This document shows positions 26,335-35,592 of a stretch of DNA of 64,000 bases, in pieces. Both the position numbers and the translations under genes were made by a program. Position 1 is the first letter of the stretch; the number at the start of each line of letters is the position of its first letter. The notes beneath the pieces were generated by a model that did no database searches, was not told the origin of the DNA, and was given only the letters and a program-made list of their open reading frames with translations. This stretch comes from Bacteroidota bacterium (GTDB lineage Bacteria; Bacteroidota; Bacteroidia; UBA8524), in the NCBI GenBank assembly GCA_006226545.1, contig SBGR01000025.1, positions 62,001 through 126,000 of the forward strand, in the 5' to 3' direction.

Positions 26335-27422
26335 AAAAACCCTTTGGTACTTGGAATGGAATAATCAGAACCGCGCTTTACGGCCATTTTGATGGCCTTG
26401 GCAAAGGCTTTAAAAACCGACTCAATTTTGTGGTGTTCGTTAGCGCCTTCTGCCTTGATGTTCAAATTGCATTTGGCGCCATCGCTAAACGATTTAAAAA
26501 AGTGAAAGAACATTTCGGTAGGCATTTCACCGATTTTCTCACGTTTGAATTCAGCGTCCCAAACCAACCAGGGCCGGCCTCCAAAGTCGATGGCCACTTG
26601 TGCCAGGCAATCATCCATGGGCAGCAGAAAGCCGTATCGCTCAATGCCTTTTTTACTCCCAAGTGCTTCCGTAAAGGTTTCACCCAAACAAATCGCTACG
26701 TCTTCAATGCTGTGGTGCTCGTCAATTTCCAAATCGCCCTTCACCTGAACAGACAAATCGATGCCGCCGTGTTTGGCCAATTGCTCCAGCATGTGATCAA
26801 AGAATCCCAATCCCGTATCAAATTGACTCTTTCCTGAACCGTCAAGGTTGAGGCTGATGCGGATATCGGTTTCATTGGTTGAGCGCTCCTTTAGCGCTTG
26901 CCTAGGCCTCGATTTTAAAAACCGGTAAATCGTTTCCCAACTTCGGGTAGTCAAGGCCGTTTCTAGCTCACAATCATCACCTATAAAAATACCTTGTGCT
27001 CCGAGGTTTTGAGCGAGCTGAACATCGGTTAGACGGTCGCCAATAACATACGAATGGGCTAAGTCGTAGTTGCCGTAAAGGTATTTGTTCAGCAATGCGG
27101 TGCCCGGTTTTCGGGTGGGAGCTTGTTCTTCGGGAAAGGTTTTATCGATTATAATTTCACTGAACACAATTCCTTCGTTGGCTAAGGCTTGGATGATTTT
27201 TTGGTGAGCAGGCCAGAAGGTTTCTTCCGGAAATAGTGCCGTGCCCAGGCCGTCTTGGTTGCTCACCATCACCAGTTCATACTCCAGTTCTCGGGCTATT
27301 TTCGATAGTCCACTAAAAACGCCGGGATAGAATTCGAGCTTTTCCAAACTATCCAGCTGGTAATCAATAGGCGGTTCAATTACCAAGGTGCCGTCGCGGT
27401 CAATAAACAGTACTTTCTTCAT
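26331..27422 (-). CDS. hisB: Histidinol-phosphatase / imidazole glycerol phosphate dehydratase
   Basis: A fused enzyme of 363 residues. The N-terminal HAD phosphatase (about 1-165) starts [20 protein letters not shown] with the nucleophile Asp motif and contains [13 protein letters not shown]. The C-terminal dehydratase (about 170-363) starts after a basic linker and has the manganese motifs [31 protein letters not shown] and [21 protein letters not shown] two codons upstream is in frame, but the ATG is preferred. It overlaps the end of hisC by 23 bases. Confidence 0.96.
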   Translation of the reverse strand: MKKVLFIDRDGTLVIEPPIDYQLDSLEKLEFYPGVFSGLSKIARELEYELVMVSNQDGLGTALFPEETFWPAHQKIIQALANEGIVFSEIIIDKTFPEEQAPTRKPGTALLNKYLYGNYDLAHSYVIGDRLTDVQLAQNLGAQGIFIGDDCELETALTTRSWETIYRFLKSRPRQALKERSTNETDIRISLNLDGSGKSQFDTGLGFFDHMLEQLAKHGGIDLSVQVKGDLEIDEHHSIEDVAICLGETFTEALGSKKGIERYGFLLPMDDCLAQVAIDFGGRPWLVWDAEFKREKIGEMPTEMFFHFFKSFSDGAKCNLNIKAEGANEHHKIESVFKAFAKAIKMAVKRGSDYSIPSTKGFL

Positions 27423-28449
27423 TTTCAATTTGCTTTAGGGCATTCAGGAGTATTTCATTTTCGGTGGCGCTGCCAATGCTGATGCGAATGCAATTGGGCA
27501 CCTCTTTGTGTCGGTTTCGCACAATGATGTTCCGCTCAACCAGTTGGGCGTATAAGCGATTGGCATCCGTCACTTCCACCAAGAGAAAATTGGCATTGGA
27601 GGGGTATACCTTACGCACCAAGGGCAAGAGGGCTAACTCGCGCTCTAGCTTTCTTTTTTCATTTTTTATCTGTTCCAGCTGTTGAGCGAAGCTTTCTTCG
27701 TTGCGTAAGGCGGCCAGGACAGTTTGCTGGTTCAGCTCGCTCACGTTATAAGGCGGCTTAACTTTGTTTAGCACAGCGATGATTTCTTCACTGGCAAAGG
27801 CAAAGCCTACGCGCGCAGCGGCTAGTCCGCGGGCCTTACTCATGGTTTGGGTAATTACCAGATTTGGAAATTGAGGCAAAAGCTCGAGCCATGAACCTTG
27901 TTCGCTGAAGTCGGCGTAGGCCTCATCCAATACCACGATGCCTTGGGCTGCCTGCACCACCTCGCGAATTTTAGCTTGAGTAAAGGCATTGCCACTGGGA
28001 TTATTGGGTGAGCAAATGAAGGTGAGCTTAATTGGCTTTTGCTTCAACAGTTCGATGGCCGCTTCGCTGTCTAGGTCAAAAGAATCGGTTAAGGGGATTG
28101 TCACCAATTCCACGTCGTTGATGGCAGCGGAGACGGCGTACATGCCATAGCTGGGCGTAAAGCCGAGTGCTTTATCTGTCCCGGGAATGCAAAACACCCG
28201 AAACAACAGGTCGATGATCTCATCGCTGCCGTTGCCAACCAAAATCTGATTCGGGTTAATGCCCTTTTGTTTAGCGAGTTCAGCCTTGAGCGCTGTTTGG
28301 TAAGGGTCCGGATAGCGATTCCATTGGCCGTAGGGATTTTCATTGGCATCCAGAAATACGCCTTCGGCCGAACTGTATTCATTTCTTGCACTGGAATAGG
28401 GCTGCAAGGCGTTGATATTCGTCCGGATTAATTTTTTTAGATCAAACAT
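27400..28449 (-). CDS. hisC: Histidinol-phosphate aminotransferase
   Basis: A PLP aminotransferase of 349 residues. The N-terminal part has [18 protein letters not shown], the middle has the cofactor blocks [13 protein letters not shown] and [11 protein letters not shown], and the Schiff-base lysine is in [17 protein letters not shown]. The final Arg region is [13 protein letters not shown]. Start at the ATG of [11 protein letters not shown]; a TTG two codons earlier is in frame. It overlaps hisD by eight bases. Confidence 0.96.
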   Translation of the reverse strand: MFDLKKLIRTNINALQPYSSARNEYSSAEGVFLDANENPYGQWNRYPDPYQTALKAELAKQKGINPNQILVGNGSDEIIDLLFRVFCIPGTDKALGFTPSYGMYAVSAAINDVELVTIPLTDSFDLDSEAAIELLKQKPIKLTFICSPNNPSGNAFTQAKIREVVQAAQGIVVLDEAYADFSEQGSWLELLPQFPNLVITQTMSKARGLAAARVGFAFASEEIIAVLNKVKPPYNVSELNQQTVLAALRNEESFAQQLEQIKNEKRKLERELALLPLVRKVYPSNANFLLVEVTDANRLYAQLVERNIIVRNRHKEVPNCIRISIGSATENEILLNALKQIENEESTVY

Positions 28450-29731
28450 CAGCAAGGCGTTTTAGGCGGAGGCTCACCGCGTTTTTGTGTGCAACTAATT
28501 CTTCGGCGTCGGCCATGATTTCAATAGCCGGCCCAATACGTTTTAGCCCTTCCGGTGAGAGTTTCTGAAAGGTGATTTTCCGAACAAAGCTATCGAGCGA
28601 AACACCGCTATAGCTGCGGGCAAATCCGTTGGTAGGCAAGGTGTGATTGGTTCCGCTGGCATAATCGCCCGCACTTTCGCAGCTGTAATTTCCTACGAAT
28701 ACCGAACCCGCATTTTGAACAAGGTGCAGGTAGACTTCGGCTTGCGCTGAAGCGATAATCAAGTGTTCCGGAGCATACAGGTTACTCAACTCAAAACACT
28801 GATCCATAGTAGAAAGTAAAATGGCCCTGCTGCTAGCCAAAGCCTGGGCTGCCAGTTCTTTGCGAGGCAATGCTTGAAGTTGTTTTTCGAGCTCAAGGTT
28901 TACTTGGTTGAGCACTTCGGCAGACGGACTTAACAGCAGCACCTGACTGTCTGCTCCGTGTTCGGCTTGAGAGAGGAGGTCGGCCGCTACAAAGGCCGGA
29001 TCACAGGTTTCGTCGGCAATCACCAAAACCTCACTTGGTCCGGCCGGCATATCGATGGCAATGCCCATCTGCTGCACCCGCTCTTTGGCCTTGGTTACAA
29101 ACTGATTGCCCGGTCCGAAGATTTTGTAAACGGCAGGAATGCTTTCTGTGCCAAAAGCCATCGCTGCAATGGCTTGTGCGCCGCCCACTTTGTAAACGTT
29201 TTGAATGCCTAGCAGTTTGGCGGTATACAAGATGGCCGGGTGAATGCTTCCGTTTTTTGCAGGCGGAGTACATAAGCTGATTTCCGGACAAGCTGCTAGT
29301 TTAGCCGGTATTCCGAGCATCAATACAGTAGAGAAGAGGGGAGCTGAACCTCCGGGAATATACAGTCCTACTTTTTCGATCGCCTTGCTCTCACGCCAGC
29401 AGACTACGCCAGGCGTGGTTTCGATGGGGTTCACGATTTCTTTTTGGCTGCTGTGGAAACGTTCAATATTGCCTTTGGCTACTTCGATGGCGGCCTTCAG
29501 TTCGCTAGAAACAGCTTGTTCTGCAGCGGCAAACTCAGCATCACTCACCTTGAGATTGGGAAGTTCCAGATTATCGAATTTTTTCGCGTAAGCGTGCAAG
29601 GCACGATCGCCGTTTAGCTTCACTTGATTGAGTATTTCAAGTACTACAGCATCCAGTTTTTCGCTATCTAAGGCGGGCCTTTTGCAGAGTTCGGCCCAGC
29701 TCGATCTTATGGGATTTTCTATCGTTTTCAT
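28442..29731 (-). CDS. hisD: Histidinol dehydrogenase
   Basis: A 429-residue zinc and NAD enzyme for the last two oxidations to histidine. Marks are VGLYIPGGSAPLFSTVLM, GPGNQFVTKAKERVQ, AADLLSQAEHGADSQVLL with the metal-binding His, and NLYAPEHLIIAS with the catalytic Glu-His. Its ATG shares a base with the hisG stop (TAATG), another coupled junction. Confidence 0.97.
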   Translation of the reverse strand: MKTIENPIRSSWAELCKRPALDSEKLDAVVLEILNQVKLNGDRALHAYAKKFDNLELPNLKVSDAEFAAAEQAVSSELKAAIEVAKGNIERFHSSQKEIVNPIETTPGVVCWRESKAIEKVGLYIPGGSAPLFSTVLMLGIPAKLAACPEISLCTPPAKNGSIHPAILYTAKLLGIQNVYKVGGAQAIAAMAFGTESIPAVYKIFGPGNQFVTKAKERVQQMGIAIDMPAGPSEVLVIADETCDPAFVAADLLSQAEHGADSQVLLLSPSAEVLNQVNLELEKQLQALPRKELAAQALASSRAILLSTMDQCFELSNLYAPEHLIIASAQAEVYLHLVQNAGSVFVGNYSCESAGDYASGTNHTLPTNGFARSYSGVSLDSFVRKITFQKLSPEGLKRIGPAIEIMADAEELVAHKNAVSLRLKRLADV

Positions 29732-30588
29732 TACAAAACCATTTTATCAATTGGAACGATGAGGATTCCTTCCGCACCGGCTGCTTTGAGCTCATCAATC
29801 ATCTCCCAGAACTTATCTTCATCAATAACCGAGTGCAGAGAGCTCCAGCCCGGTTCGGCTAGAGGAAGCAGGGTGGGCGACTTCAAAACCGGCAACATGG
29901 CGCTCACCTCTTGAATTTTTTCATTGGGCACATTCATCAAAATGTATTTGGTGTTTTTTGCCCTAAGCACCGCTTCAATGCGGAAGATGAGCTTGTTGAG
30001 AATGGCTTGTTTTTCAGGGCTAAGCGAGCGGGTGGAAGCGAGAACGGCTTCGGATTTCAGAATTATTTCCGACTCCTTAAGGCCATTCTTAAAAAGGGTA
30101 GAGCCTGTACTTACAATATCGCAGATGGCATCGGCCAAGCCAATATTGGGGGCAATCTCCACGGAGCCAGATATCTTGTGAATTTCGGCTGAGACCCCGT
30201 TGGCATCGAGGAATTTTTTAACCGTATTGGGATAGGAAGTAGCGATGCGTTTGTTGTTGAAATAAGTGAGTCCGGAGGCCTTGACCCCTTTGGGAACGGC
30301 CAACGAAACCCGGCATTTGGAGAAACCCAGCTTACGCACCACATCCACCTGCTTCTCTTGTTCAATCAAGAGGTTTTCTCCCACAATGGCGATATCGGCC
30401 ACGCCGTCTTCCAGGTATTGCGGAATATCCGAATTACGCAGGTACAGGATCTCCAGAGGGAAATTGGGTACAGCCACCTTCAGCTGATCTCGGCCATTAT
30501 CGACCTTGATGCCGCAGGATTTCAGCAGCGCTAGCGAGTCTTCGTTGAGTCGCCCATTTTTTTGAATGGCAATTTTCAGTTTACTCAT
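29731..30588 (-). CDS. hisG: ATP phosphoribosyltransferase, long form
   Basis: The first enzyme of histidine synthesis, 285 residues, the long form with a C-terminal ACT-like domain that senses histidine (about 210-285: YILMNVPNEKIQEVSAMLPV, EGILIVPIDKM). The catalytic part contains LKIAIQKNGRLNEDSLALL, DIAIVGENLL and the PRPP loop DAICDIVSTGSTLFKNGL. It therefore combines feedback inhibition with the attenuator located in its leader. It is the first structural gene of the operon. Confidence 0.96.
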   Translation of the reverse strand: MSKLKIAIQKNGRLNEDSLALLKSCGIKVDNGRDQLKVAVPNFPLEILYLRNSDIPQYLEDGVADIAIVGENLLIEQEKQVDVVRKLGFSKCRVSLAVPKGVKASGLTYFNNKRIATSYPNTVKKFLDANGVSAEIHKISGSVEIAPNIGLADAICDIVSTGSTLFKNGLKESEIILKSEAVLASTRSLSPEKQAILNKLIFRIEAVLRAKNTKYILMNVPNEKIQEVSAMLPVLKSPTLLPLAEPGWSSLHSVIDEDKFWEMIDELKAAGAEGILIVPIDKMVL

Positions 30589-30621
30589 GTTTAATTTTTA
30601 AACGCCTGAGCAAACCATAGG

Positions 30622-30657
30622 GCAAAAGAAAACCCGCCTGATTTACTCAGACGGGTT
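30622..30657 (-). terminator. Attenuator terminator of the his operon
   Basis: On the reverse strand AACCCGTCTGA pairs with TCAGGCGGGTT (11 pairs, one G-U) around a five-base loop and is followed by TTCTTTTG. It lies between the leader peptide and hisG, the right place for premature termination when histidine is plentiful. Confidence 0.9.
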
Positions 30658-30708
30658 GCGATAATATATTGGTCAATCTACACTATACCATTATCAGCAC
30701 GCCTGAGC
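30645..30708 (-). promoter_or_regulatory. Antiterminator pairing of the his attenuator
   Basis: The leader segment GCTCAGGCG (30700-30708), which encodes Ala-Gln-Ala after the His codons, can pair over nine bases (seven Watson-Crick, two G-U) with CGTCTGAGT (30645-30653), the 5' arm of the terminator. A ribosome stalled at the early His codons leaves this segment free, so the terminator cannot form. A ribosome that reaches the stop codon covers it. A further copy of CTCAGGCG lies at 30603-30610, just before hisG. Confidence 0.75.
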
Positions 30709-30750
30709 GCTTGAATGATAATGATGATGATGTAGCTGATTTAAAATCAT
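30694..30750 (-). CDS. hisL: Histidine leader peptide
   Basis: An 18-codon frame translates to MILNQLHHHHYHSSAQAC and stops with TGA. Codons 7-10 and 12 are all CAT, with Tyr between them, so five of six consecutive codons read His. Such a run just upstream of an intrinsic terminator and a histidine operon is the mark of ribosome-mediated attenuation. The ATG lies about ten bases after the expected transcription start. The peptide itself is not expected to have a function beyond measuring charged tRNA-His. Confidence 0.92.
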   Translation of the reverse strand: MILNQLHHHHYHSSAQAC

Positions 30751-30767
30751 GGGGTGTTTTCCGGGAG

Positions 30768-30800
30768 CAAATGTAGAAAGTTTTTAGAAAGACCATCAAA
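30768..30800 (-). promoter_or_regulatory. Promoter of the his operon
   Basis: On the reverse strand TTTG (30797-30800) and TACATTTG (30768-30775) are 21 bases apart. This is a full match to the Bacteroidota sigma-A type consensus TTTG-N19-21-TAnnTTTG. Transcription would start near 30761, just before the leader peptide. Confidence 0.8.
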
Positions 30801-30832
30801 GAAAATTCAGCAGGATTTTCCCAAAGGGCATC

Positions 30833-32419
30833 TTATAGCGATAAAAAACGCTCAATATCAATCTGTTCCAGAAAATATTGATCATGTGATACCACCAACA
30901 AAGTGCCGCGGTAAGCCTTAACTGCAGCGGTTAGCATTTCGATGTTTTGAATGTCGAGGTTATTGGTTGGCTCATCCAATAGGATCAAATCGGGGGCCTT
31001 AGCCTGAATGCTCAGACAGCAGAGTGATAGTCGCATTTTTTCGCCTCCGCTTAAATGGCTGCAAGGCTTGTCCCAGTATTCTTGCGAAAACAAAAAGCGG
31101 CTAAGCCTGATTTTCACTTCATGTTCTTGCAATGCGCTTTGGTTAAAGATTTGGGCTTGCTGGTAGACGCTCAGTTCTTTGTTCAGCAAAGAATAGTCTT
31201 GATCGATGTAAACAGCATGAAACGGCGCTCGCACCAATTTTCCATGCTGAGGTACCAGTTCGCCTAAAAGCAGTTTGATTAGCGTCGTTTTGCCTGAGCC
31301 ATTGTTTCCTTTGATAGCGACGCGTTCGCCGCTCTGAATCTGAAACGACAGATTGCGCTTCCACAAGGGTACCTCGTTAAAGGCATAATTGAGTTGTTCG
31401 GCACTCAGAAGCACTTTGCCCTTGTGTAAATGGGAAGCGTCAAACCCGAATTTTATTTTATCGGTATCGGGCACCGAATCTCGAAGTTCCTGAAGCGTAT
31501 GGCTGAGTCCATCTAATTTCTCAGCGTGTACACTTTTAAGTTTCGCGCTATTGTTTTCAGCCGAATTGCGGAGTTTGTTCATCATGATGCGGGCTACGCC
31601 GGCTTTTTCTTGTTTGGCCTTACCGCGATTGTCCAGTTTCTGCTTTCGCTCCTGGGTTTCCCTTGCTTTTTCTTTGGCTGCGCGAAGGGCTTTTTCTTTG
31701 CTTTGAATGTCGTGATTCAAGGCGTTAAGCTCCGTGGTTTTTTGCGATTTATAGAAGTCGTAGTTGCCGCCATAGATTTTAATGCCGTGCCGACTCAATT
31801 CAGCCACAGAATCAACCAGGTTTAAAAGTGTTCTATCGTGACTCACCAGCACCAATGTGCTTTTGGTGGATTGAATAAAATCGTATAGCAGCTTACGACC
31901 GGCTAAATCGAGGTGATTGCTGGGTTCATCTAAGAGGATAAACTCCGGCTGGTGAATGCTGAGTCCGGCAAGGAAGACTTTGGTTTTTTGTCCGCCGCTG
32001 AGCCTCTCCAGCTTAAGCGATAAGTCGAGGTCTTCAATCTGCCAATAAGCGAGTGCTTCGGCACACCGCTCTTCAATGGTCCAATCGTCGTTTAAATTGG
32101 TGAAGTTTTCCTCGCTGGCATCCCCTTCTAAAATGGCTTTTAGTGCCTTGAGTTTAACATCAATCCGCAGGGCTTCAGCTACAGTCAGGTGGTTGTATTG
32201 ACCGAAAAGCTGGGGGATATAGTAGGGTGTTGCTAAGGAACTTAGTTGACCCTGTTGCGGTTGAAGTTCGCCTGCAATCAGTTTAAGCAAAGTGGATTTA
32301 CCGGTTCCGTTATTTCCGATTAATGCAACTTTATCTTGGGTATTAACTGTCAAGCTTAAATCGCTAAACAGCACGTCTTTATTGGGATGTGAGTATTTGA
32401 TGTTCTGAAGAACTAACAT
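30833..32419 (-). CDS. ABC-F family ATPase
   Basis: A soluble protein of 528 residues with two ABC cassettes and no membrane segment. Cassette 1 has Walker A GNNGTGKSTLLKLI and LSGGQKTKVFLAGLS with FILLDEPSNHLD; cassette 2 has GNNGSGKTTLIKLL and LSGGEKMRLSLC with LILLDEPTNNLD. The charged linker between them (about residues 225-300, EKALRAAKEKARETQERKQK) is typical of ABC-F proteins that act on the ribosomal E site. Whether it serves translation or antibiotic protection cannot be said. It stands downstream of the his promoter region in its own unit. Confidence 0.93.
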   Translation of the reverse strand: MLVLQNIKYSHPNKDVLFSDLSLTVNTQDKVALIGNNGTGKSTLLKLIAGELQPQQGQLSSLATPYYIPQLFGQYNHLTVAEALRIDVKLKALKAILEGDASEENFTNLNDDWTIEERCAEALAYWQIEDLDLSLKLERLSGGQKTKVFLAGLSIHQPEFILLDEPSNHLDLAGRKLLYDFIQSTKSTLVLVSHDRTLLNLVDSVAELSRHGIKIYGGNYDFYKSQKTTELNALNHDIQSKEKALRAAKEKARETQERKQKLDNRGKAKQEKAGVARIMMNKLRNSAENNSAKLKSVHAEKLDGLSHTLQELRDSVPDTDKIKFGFDASHLHKGKVLLSAEQLNYAFNEVPLWKRNLSFQIQSGERVAIKGNNGSGKTTLIKLLLGELVPQHGKLVRAPFHAVYIDQDYSLLNKELSVYQQAQIFNQSALQEHEVKIRLSRFLFSQEYWDKPCSHLSGGEKMRLSLCCLSIQAKAPDLILLDEPTNNLDIQNIEMLTAAVKAYRGTLLVVSHDQYFLEQIDIERFLSL

Positions 32420-32619
32420 AATTTCTTTCGTTAAAAATGGAACAATACAACCGGGCTAGAGTCGCCGATTGTGCTAATTCAGTGGAAAGAAATTTTATCT
32501 CACATTTTAGGATTACTTGTGTTAAAGCAATGCAAATATAAGGGGTATTATGGGTCTAACCCCGCGGAATGAGCTAGTGCTATGTTAAATTTATAAATCG
32601 CCGTATTGGATTGATTGAA

Positions 32620-34260
32620 TCACTTCCTACTCACGCACAAATGCTGGAGTCCCAATTCGATGATGGCCATTTCGCGCATTTCTACCTTTCTGATTTTGCC
32701 TGAAATCGTCATGGGGAATCCTTCCACAAACTTCCAATACTTCGGGATGCTGTGGTGGGCAATCTGGTTTTTACAGAAGGCCAACATCTCCGCTTCGGTG
32801 CAGGCTACATTGTGGTGAAGTTTAACCCAAGCCATAATTTCTTCGCCGTATTTCTCGCTCGGCACACCAATAACCTGCACATCCATCACCTTGGGGTGGG
32901 TATAGAGGAAATCTTCAACAGCCTTAGGTGAGATGTTTTCTCCTCCGCGGATAATAAGGTCTTTGATTCGGCCGGAAATGGAGATATAACCTTCTTCGTC
33001 CATAATGGCCACATCACCGGTATGCATCCACCGGGCATCGTCAATCACCTTGGCGGTTATCTCGGGTTCGTTCCAGTACTTCAACATAACGGAGTATCCT
33101 CGGGTACAAAGTTCCCCTTCCTGTCCAACGGGTACTACTTTGCCCGTTTCTGGATCTACAATTTTAATTTCCAGGTGTTCCATCACGGTACCTACGGTCG
33201 ATACCTGTTTATGGAGGGGAGTGCCAATTTTTGTTTGGGTGGAAACGGGTGAGGTCTCCGTCATGCCATAGCATACGGTAACGTCTTTCATGTTCATTTC
33301 ACTTTGCACGCGTTTCATGATTTCTACCGGACAAGGAGATCCGGCCATCACGCCTGTGCGCAAGGAGCTGAGGTCGTATTGTTTGAAGTTTTCCAAGGCG
33401 AGTTCAGCAATAAACATGGTAGGTACGCCGTAGAGTGAAGTGCATTTTTCCTGCTCCACAGCGGCTAAGCTGAGTGCCGCATCGAAGCTGTCGTTCGGGA
33501 TTACCATACAAGCCCCGTGAGAAGTGCAGGCTAAATTGCCGATTACCATTCCAAAACAATGGTAAAAAGGAACAGGGATGCAAACCCGGTCTAGTTCGCT
33601 ATAGTGAAGTCGGCGAGCGATGAAATAGCCGTTGTTCAGAATATTGTGGTGACTTAAGGTTACCCCTTTCGGAAAACCGGTGGTGCCCGAGGTGTATTGA
33701 ATATTGATGGGCTGGTCGAATTCGGTTAGCGATTCGGCTTCGCTTAATTCTGCATCGCTCACGGTTTCGCCTTCTTGGATAAAATTTTCCCAATCGGTAG
33801 AATCCAAGTAAACCGCACCTTGGAGTGAATAGCAGTTTTCAGCTACTTCGTTAATCATCTTTTGGTATTCGCTGCTTTTGTAAGCGATGGCCGAAACGAC
33901 CAACGAAATACCCGATTGGTTGATGGCGAAGAGTAATTCTTGCTTGCGGTAGGCCGGATTGAGGTTCACCATGATTACGCCAATGCGGGCTGTTGCGTAT
34001 TGCACCAAAACCCACTCGTAGCGATTGGGTGCCCAGATGCCTACGCGGTCGCCAAGTTTGAGTCCGCGCGACAGGAAAGCTTTCGCTAAGGCAGAGGTTT
34101 GATCATAAAACTCTTGGTAGGTGGCGCGGTAGTTCTGGTGAACGCTCACCAGTGCATCTTGGTTCGGGAATTTTTGGACGGTTTCAAACAGGTTTTGACC
34201 GATGGTTTGACCGAGTAGGGGTGCGGTTGACTCCCCGCAGATATACGATTGCGTTTGCAT
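32620..34260 (-). CDS. Acyl-CoA synthetase, AMP-binding family
   Basis: A 546-residue adenylate-forming ligase that activates a fatty or other organic acid to its CoA thioester. The P-loop is QYTSGTTGFPKGVTLSHHNI; further motifs are VCYGMTETSPVSTQT, the hinge ISGRIKDLIIRGGENISP and the catalytic Lys region MTISGKIRKVEMRE. The order and length resemble the ACSF2/FadD-like medium-chain group. The substrate is not fixed by sequence. The 150 bases upstream hold no gene. Confidence 0.92.
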   Translation of the reverse strand: MQTQSYICGESTAPLLGQTIGQNLFETVQKFPNQDALVSVHQNYRATYQEFYDQTSALAKAFLSRGLKLGDRVGIWAPNRYEWVLVQYATARIGVIMVNLNPAYRKQELLFAINQSGISLVVSAIAYKSSEYQKMINEVAENCYSLQGAVYLDSTDWENFIQEGETVSDAELSEAESLTEFDQPINIQYTSGTTGFPKGVTLSHHNILNNGYFIARRLHYSELDRVCIPVPFYHCFGMVIGNLACTSHGACMVIPNDSFDAALSLAAVEQEKCTSLYGVPTMFIAELALENFKQYDLSSLRTGVMAGSPCPVEIMKRVQSEMNMKDVTVCYGMTETSPVSTQTKIGTPLHKQVSTVGTVMEHLEIKIVDPETGKVVPVGQEGELCTRGYSVMLKYWNEPEITAKVIDDARWMHTGDVAIMDEEGYISISGRIKDLIIRGGENISPKAVEDFLYTHPKVMDVQVIGVPSEKYGEEIMAWVKLHHNVACTEAEMLAFCKNQIAHHSIPKYWKFVEGFPMTISGKIRKVEMREMAIIELGLQHLCVSRK

Positions 34261-34413
34261 GTGAAATTCTTAAGTGCAAAGCTTTTCAGCTTTGATTGGT
34301 TAATCGTTTTGGCGATAGCCAAAGTAGATTAATCGTGCACCAAAGGGCTTCACCATCTTCCCAAATTTCAGGTTTTAAACTAGGGGAGGGAAAGGCTAAA
34401 AGTAGCGCATTCT

Positions 34414-34899
34414 TTAGTCGTTAAACTCCGAATTTAAGACCTCGGATTGCAGGGTTCGTTTATGTAGAATACCCAATAGCTTGAACAGGGTAGCTTGAAA
34501 ATCAAGAACTTCTTTTTCGGTGATGGAATTGTCTTGAAATGAATCGATAATCTTCTTTGGAATTTCTTTGGCTTTGTATTTCAATGCTGCTCCCGCAGGG
34601 GTTAGACTGATGAGCACGGTTCGTTCATCGGTCTGGGATCGCTCGCGTTTAATAAATTTTTTTGATTCCAATCGCTTGAGCAAAGGGGTTAAGGTATTCG
34701 ACTCCAGAAATACCTGTTCTCCTAGCGATTTTACACTTTGAACGTCGTGCTGCCAGAGGGCGAGCATAACCAAATACTGCGGATAGGTGATGCCCAGTTC
34801 TTGCAAGAACGGATAGTAAATTTGGGTAGTTAGCCGAGAAGTGGCGTAGAGTGGAAAGCAGAGCTGGTTCTCTAAATACAACTGCGGTAGTTCTTCCAT
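34414..34899 (-). CDS. ohrR: OhrR-type MarR regulator, peroxide sensor
   Basis: A winged-helix repressor of 161 residues. The N-terminus YLENQLCFPLYATSRLTTQ has the redox cysteine at residue 14, matching the sensing Cys15 of Bacillus OhrR. The DNA-binding core is VKSLGEQVFLESNTLTPLLK, with the wing SQTDERTVLISLTPAG. It should respond to organic hydroperoxides. The usual target, an ohr gene, is not in this window; the gene upstream encodes a DoxX-like membrane protein. The long upstream open frame overlaps that gene and is rejected. Confidence 0.85.
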   Translation of the reverse strand: MEELPQLYLENQLCFPLYATSRLTTQIYYPFLQELGITYPQYLVMLALWQHDVQSVKSLGEQVFLESNTLTPLLKRLESKKFIKRERSQTDERTVLISLTPAGAALKYKAKEIPKKIIDSFQDNSITEKEVLDFQATLFKLLGILHKRTLQSEVLNSEFND

Positions 34900-34985
34900 T
34901 TGATTTCTTATTGAGTAAATCCGTTTGCAATTTCGGTATTGCCTTCTGGATTCCGTTGATTTCCCTTTTGAGTAACGCGTTCTGC

Positions 34986-35420
34986 CTATGCCGCTTTTTT
35001 GTAACGGTTCTTCAAATAGGCCAATGCGCCGGTCGACCACAATGCCCACAGTATTAAAACAGGTTGAAAGAATAATCGCACCAGTCGCTTTTGGTCCGTA
35101 TCCAAACCAAATGCACTGATCTCATTGGTGTATTGGGAGATATTACCCGGAAAGATAAGCACATAAAAGAGGGCTAAGGCCAGTCCAACTTGGATGCGGT
35201 TTTTAACCAGAAATAGCATGCCCAAGCCGAGTGCTATTTCCACTATTCCGGAGGAGAGCACAACAAAGTCCATAAAAGACTCATTGGAGGGAAGCCAACG
35301 CGGAACTTGAGCCAGAAATTCTTGGCGCTGGAATGTGAGGTGCCCTATTCCGGCGAGGGTCATGAATCCACCCAGTATGATTCGAGCACCGTGTTGCAGA
35401 AATGAAAGTTTAGTTTTCAT
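34986..35420 (-). CDS. DoxX-like integral membrane protein
   Basis: A 144-residue protein with four likely membrane helices (about 10-28, 45-65, 70-88, 110-130). ILGGFMTLAGIGHLTFQR and VVLSSGIVEIALGLGML are typical of the DoxX/DUF4267 group. Members are linked to redox stress. It is transcribed with ohrR 86 bases downstream, which suggests a response to organic peroxide. The start with MKTKLSFLQHG is used; the longer frame adds no sensible N-terminus. Confidence 0.8.
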   Translation of the reverse strand: MKTKLSFLQHGARIILGGFMTLAGIGHLTFQRQEFLAQVPRWLPSNESFMDFVVLSSGIVEIALGLGMLFLVKNRIQVGLALALFYVLIFPGNISQYTNEISAFGLDTDQKRLVRLFFQPVLILWALWSTGALAYLKNRYKKAA

Positions 35421-35512
35421 ATCGTAAAAGATTAAATCGTGTACGATGCAAATAGACATGCCTTTTGGTTTACTCGAAAAGATTTAGCAGAATTTGGATG
35501 CTATTGGATGGC

Positions 35513-35547
35513 AAAAGAAAACGGCTCAAGCGAGGCTTGAACCGTTT
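35513..35547 (-). terminator. Intrinsic terminator after the LRR protein gene
   Basis: AAACGG-C-TCAAGC pairs with GCTTGA-A-CCGTTT, one mismatch, and on the reverse strand is followed by TTTTCTTTTG. It lies about 45 bases after the stop of the reverse gene. Confidence 0.88.
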
Positions 35548-35592
35548 CTAACTTGGTGTTTTACACTAGTTGCGCCGGTTGAGAAAAGCTGC

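Noticed and set aside
32420-32619. Possible small RNA or tRNA-like fold in the gap between the ABC-F and acyl-CoA synthetase genes
   Set aside because: Short complementary pieces exist, but there is no cloverleaf, no conserved T-loop and no leader-like terminator.
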